Shown here: one piece after another, positions 7,390 through 10,000 of the stretch | How positions within the stretch are numbered: the first letter of the stretch is position 1 | Layout: every line of letters begins with the position of its first letter | Assembly (NCBI GenBank): GCA_009663005.1 | Contig: CM018906.1 | Coordinates: 512,292-522,291 of the forward strand | From: Actinidia chinensis | Lineage: Eukaryota; Streptophyta; Magnoliopsida; Ericales; Actinidiaceae | DNA: 10,000 nt | Direction of reading: 5' to 3' | The notes under the pieces: generated by a model | Told to the model about the DNA's origin: nothing | The model's database searches: none | What the model saw: the letters and a program-made list of their open reading frames with translations, nothing else | Made by a program: the position numbers and the translations under genes

Positions 7390-7454
7390 ACTTGTTGAGA
7401 TGCGATATTACTTTTTAAATAGATATTACGGTCATTTTATAAAATGCTAACAAA

Positions 7455-7565
7455 CACCTACTGGGTGGTGGTTAAGGAGATAAAAGTATATTAAAAAATA
7501 TAAAATGTATATTAAAAAATAATTTTTTTGTTATTTTATGCTCATTAACCATCACCCAGTGGGTG
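7455..7565 (+). mobile_element. Foldback MITE with long inverted ends
   Basis: Arms of about 31 bases, 7455-7485 and 7534-7565, are inverted copies. The left begins CACCTACTGGGTGGTGGTTAA and the right, reverse-complemented, begins CACCCACTGGGTGATGGTTAA. Both then reach TAAAA, with a few substitutions and one indel. The interior has a 15-base direct repeat, GTATATTAAAAAATA, at 7486-7500 and 7507-7521. It has no coding capacity and is about 111 bases long. Similarity may continue a few bases beyond the given ends, and I found no unambiguous target duplication, so the superfamily is open. A sequence resembling its minus-strand half is at 9867-9930. Confidence 0.75.
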
Positions 7566-7657
7566 CCCATGATACATGTGTAATAGTAAAATATTTTAGC
7601 AGTGATTCTTGAACGAGTTTTGATTTATTTTTTATTTTTGCATCGCGTCTCCACAAA

Positions 7658-7709
7658 GTGTCCAAGACTAGGATGTGAACGAACCTATGTAACATCAAGT
7701 CTGGAACAC
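7658..7709 (+). repeat. Bulged hairpin
   Basis: GTGTCCAAGACTAGGATGT (7658-7676) folds on ACATCAAGTCTGGAACAC (7692-7709), pairing GTGT, CCA, GACT and GATGT with bulges around a 15-base loop. Sixteen pairs of mixed sequence suggest a genuine foldback, of unknown role. Confidence 0.4.
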
Positions 7710-7743
7710 ATCAAAAGTATACGCGAGCCCTGTTAAATTTCAC

Positions 7744-7756
7744 ACCACCACCACCC
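7744..7756 (+). repeat. (ACC)4 microsatellite
   Basis: Four ACC units. Confidence 0.7.
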
Positions 7757-7777
7757 AGCAAGAACGACTTGTTTTTG

Positions 7778-7818
7778 TTCCAACGTTGGGAATTTTCTTG
7801 TTTTCCAACGTTGGGAAT
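7778..7818 (+). repeat. Tandem repeat of a palindromic motif
   Basis: TTCCAACGTTGGGAAT occurs perfectly at 7778-7793 and again at 7803-7818, a 25-base period, each copy preceded by CTTGTTTT. Inside each lies the perfect palindrome CCAACGTTGG with a central AACGTT core. Two identical dyads separated by about two and a half helical turns resemble a paired protein-binding site, but a simple recent tandem duplication explains it equally well. Confidence 0.7.
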
Positions 7819-8079
7819 GGTCCATAGCTTGCTGCGACCTTAATCCTCATTGGAGATCGATGGTCAAAGTTCAAACTAAGATTGTTGATTTTTTTTGGTC
7901 CTTTGGAAATGGTCCGTATTTCCTATTTATATATGTTTCGACCGAGGGAGGATGAAGGAAAACCAAACACTACATCTCCACTTGTTTTGGGATGGGTCAA
8001 ACACAAATTCATTTTTATTTCATTTTCTTAACACAAGTCAAATAAAAATTAAAATTCATGTTCTAGGGTAAATTAGGAC

Positions 8080-8481
8080 GTGCAGTATGGCTGGCACTAT
8101 AATTCAGTGGCGGAGCTAGGAAAAATTTTTAGGGGGGACAAATTGAAGATTTTTTTGTTTAAGGGCATTTATAATTTTTGAAGGAGGGCAAATTGTAAAA
8201 AACTTCTAAAACTATAGATAAAAAAAAAAAATCAAAGTTGAGAGGGGCAGTTGCCCCCTCTGGTCACCATGTGGCTCCGCCACTGCTATAATTTGTATTA
8301 TATTGTTTGCCATATTGACAATGGGGAAGAATTTACACCTTTAACGGACAAGGATGAATATTGTACCGGTAGATATTTGAGTCCATGACTTGATGACTGT
8401 GGAAGGTCTAGCGACACAAGCACCGAAATTTATTTTATATATATAAATAAGTATGATGTGCAGTATGTGTGGCACTATAAT
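8080..8481 (+). repeat. 24-base direct repeat flanking the hAT MITE
   Basis: The copies at 8080-8103 and 8458-8481 match at 22 of 24 positions: GTGCAGTATG, two variable bases, then TGGCACTATAAT. The left copy is interrupted at its CTATAAT end by the hAT MITE, while the right copy is uninterrupted. The right copy also sits within ATAAGTAT/ATACTTAT arms (8447-8454, 8480-8487). Confidence 0.7.
8097..8293 (+). mobile_element. hAT-type MITE with 8-bp duplication
   Basis: The element proper is 8105-8285 (181 bases). Its ends are perfect 12-base inverted repeats, CAGTGGCGGAGC and GCTCCGCCACTG. The 8-base direct repeat CTATAATT flanks it on both sides (8097-8104, 8286-8293), the hallmark of hAT insertion. 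The interior has G-rich tracts (AGGGGGGACAAATTG near 8131, GGAGGGCAAATTG near 8182) and a terminator-like hairpin, GAGGGGCA/TGCCCCCTC (8242-8260). There is no transposase, so it depends on an autonomous element elsewhere. Perfect ends and duplication suggest recent insertion. Confidence 0.9.
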
Positions 8482-8544
8482 ACTTATATAAAAAAATATT
8501 AATAGGGTTGCAAACGGTTTCTTGGAATGGCTCACCGAATTTTA

Positions 8545-8831
8545 GGACACGTTTGGAGTTACTAATTAAGCTCTATTAGTTTCTGATTTTTTATTATTTT
8601 TTTAGTGATTTTTTTAATTTCTTTTTGTGAGGACGGGGGAAATTAAAATTATGAACATTTTGATCGAATCTAAAACAAAATTTCAGTATAACAAAAAAAA
8701 TAACTATCCTAACTCAAAATAAGCTATTTTTTTTGGGCTTTAGTAAAAAAAAAATTGATAAACAACGAAAAAATTCACTAAAATAATCTGAATTTAAAGT
8801 AGACCTAATTTAACTAATCCGAAACGAGATT
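8545..8831 (+). mobile_element. Long-TIR Tourist-like MITE, degraded
   Basis: The left arm (from 8545) runs GGACACGTTTGGAG, then TTACTAATTAAGCTCTA, then CTGATTTTTTATTATTTTTTTAGTGATTTTTT. The right arm, reverse-complemented from 8831, runs AATCTCGTTTCGGA, then TTAGTTAAATTAGGTCTA, then CAGATTATTTTAGTGAATTTTTT. Order and spacing are preserved over roughly 65 bases with substitutions and small indels. TTA flanks both ends (8542-8544, 8832-8834), consistent with PIF/Harbinger. No coding sequence lies inside. Confidence 0.6.
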
Positions 8832-8946
8832 TTAGTTTAAGACTGAAGTCGGATGCAAGTGTAACAATATAAATTTTAGCTCTACACTTTTATATGAATA
8901 CATTATAATTTTTTGTATAAAAATATAATAATTTTTTATTTTTATT

Positions 8947-9033
8947 ATGTAAAATTACAAAACAACCGCTACATTTAATAATTTTTTCATACTCTTTTGC
9001 ATGAAATATAGGGGTAATTTTGTAACTTTACAT
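8947..9033 (+). repeat. Inverted repeat, 16-base arms
   Basis: ATGTAAAATTACAAAA (8947-8962) and TTTTGTAACTTTACAT (9018-9033) are complementary at 15 of 16 positions around a loop of about 55 bases. It may be the ends of a tiny foldback element. No target duplication was identified. Confidence 0.5.
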
Positions 9034-9222
9034 TATAGAAGACAGAAAAGACAATGTATTTGAACAAAATGAAAGTGTTAAAACATTGAAAATACCCGTC
9101 TAGAAAAATATGATGGAAAGAGTATCCCATTTAATAGTCATTACATGAGAAATTTTTTATTTGTATTTTTAAATAAATTAATACCTAATAATGACAACTT
9201 AAATAGCTGATTAAACTTGCTT
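9034..9222. other. AT-rich spacer, no gene
   Basis: Nothing supported here. A minus-strand open frame that overlaps the repeat to the right is Ile/Lys/Asn-rich and arises from that repeat. Confidence 0.5.
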
Positions 9223-9687
9223 TTATGAATCGTATTGATTTTATTATAAATTTTTGTGATTATTGTTATGAGATATTTTGTTATGAATTCTATTGGTACG
9301 TTTAGTAATTTTATAAATCTTTTATGATTCATGTATGAATTCTTAAGAATATAATCATACAAATGATTTACCCATTTGAAACAATAATTTACGTGGAACC
9401 CACCAATTAAAATTTAATTTTATGGTTATAATGGTTTCGGCCATTGTTATGAATTAATGTTGATGATTTAGTCACTTCAAAGTATTAATTATTGTGGAAC
9501 CACCAACTAAAGTGAGAACTAGTTGTGTTTTATGAATTTTATTGATTTGGTTATGAATTGTATTGGTTTTGATATGAATTTTTATAATCATTGTTATGAG
9601 ATGTTTTGTTCTGAATTCTATTGGTATGTTTGATAAATTTTATGAATTTTTATGATTCGTTTATGAATTCTTATGGATATAATCATA
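9223..9687 (+). repeat. Degenerate array with 137-bp duplication
   Basis: Segments 9223-9359 and 9551-9687 are both 137 bases and align end to end at about 80% identity by eye, offset 328 bases. Between them AATAATTTACGTGGAACCCACCAA (9383 onward) is echoed by AATTATTGTGGAACCACCAA (9487 onward). Throughout runs a degenerate short motif, TTATGAATT(N)TATTGGT, with about ten recognisable instances between 9223 and 9720, many containing GAATTC. It is a decayed minisatellite-like array or nested duplications of one repeat. There is no coding potential. Confidence 0.7.
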
Positions 9688-10000
9688 AACGTTTTATGTA
9701 AATTTATGACTGTATTATGAATCAAAAATAAATTTTATTAGTAAAAAATGATAACGTATTGTAACCTCTAGGAAATTAAGGTTAACTTGTTGTTATTTAC
9801 TACTACAAAATAGAATTTTAAAGAGAACATAATGATTAAAAAATAGTTTTTTTTATACAATTTCACACATTTTAATATATTTTTTTATACTTTTAATGTA
9901 TTTTTTGTTCCTTAACCATTGCTCGCCATCATAAATTGTAAAGATCACAAAAGGTAGTGGCATCTTTAAAATGGCACAAGATAGTTTTTTTGTTTTACGG
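9688..10000. other. AT-rich spacer, no gene
   Basis: The only structure is the possible half element at 9867-9930. Confidence 0.5.
9867..9930 (-). mobile_element. Possible partial copy of the 7455-7565 MITE
   Basis: Reading plus, ACATTTTAATATATTTTTTT-ATACTTTTA followed by CCTTAACCATTGC resembles the reverse complement of 7455-7515 (ACATTTTATATTTTTTAATATACTTTTA, then CCTTAACCACCACC). The other arm is not found, and AT-rich similarity is easy to obtain, so this is tentative. Confidence 0.3.

Noticed and set aside
6406..7875. 14-base perfect match GGTCAAAGTTCAAA at 6406 and 7862
   Set aside because: Short, isolated and of a common plant-spacer type; flanks do not align convincingly.
8341..8535. 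Minus-strand 64-codon open frame
   Set aside because: Hydrophobic Ile/Tyr-rich string from AT-rich DNA overlapping the 24-base repeat; no family resemblance.
9141..9362. Minus-strand 73-codon open frame
   Set aside because: Ile/Lys/Asn-rich and generated by the TTATGAATT repeat array.
1..10000. CRISPR array, bacterial operon or phage-like system
   Set aside because: No regularly spaced identical repeats, no ribosome-site-linked reading frames, and all mobile elements are of plant MITE type.

Overview
The window looks like nuclear DNA of a flowering plant, most likely a eudicot. It is strongly AT-rich, full of poly-A/T tracts, has no prokaryote-style gene packing, and carries several non-autonomous DNA transposons (MITEs) with plant-type termini and target-site duplications, plus (TC)n/(GA)n microsatellites. 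I cannot name the species. No complete, recognisable protein-coding gene is present. Nearly all long open frames are low-complexity accidents of AT-rich or microsatellite DNA.

Layout. 1-660: AT-rich spacer with a degenerate direct repeat (71-230) and a CCAAT/TATA promoter-like site (232-256) with no gene behind it. 661-2540: spacer with a very diverged duplicated segment (1589-1673 and 1813-1938). 2565-2815 and 4355-4703: two diverged, same-orientation copies of one palindromic AT-rich element. 2988-3071: TGGGCC/GGCCCA motifs and a C-run-rich stretch. 3817-3969: a Tourist-like MITE with TTA target duplication. 4197-4250: TATA box plus a (TC)14 leader, the most promoter-like site in the window. 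4822-5376: (GA)9, a G-box/ABRE cluster and two good hairpins. 5751-5948: an element with GTCCCTATAGTT-type ends. 6590-6765 (minus strand): what looks like a plant 5' leader (telo-box, CT tract, Kozak ATG) followed by only 14 codons, probably a gene relic.

6800-8831 is the richest part. It holds a PIF/Harbinger (Tourist) MITE with perfect 11-bp ends and TAA duplication, then an 86-codon open frame with coding-like base composition (7063-7323), a foldback MITE (7455-7565), a hairpin (7658-7709), a palindromic tandem repeat (7778-7818), a hAT MITE with a perfect 8-bp duplication (8105-8285), and a long-TIR Tourist-like MITE (8545-8831). 8947-9033 is another inverted repeat. 9223-9687 is a degenerate repeat array built around TTATGAATT, with a gap-free 137-bp duplication.

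The genes do not 'work together' here: this is accessory intergenic DNA shaped by repeated MITE insertion and local duplication. I see no hidden multi-gene system. The items most worth checking are the unrecognised open frame at 7063-7323, the orphan promoters at 4197 and 6765 (minus), and the hAT insertion whose target sequence survives uninterrupted in a second copy nearby.
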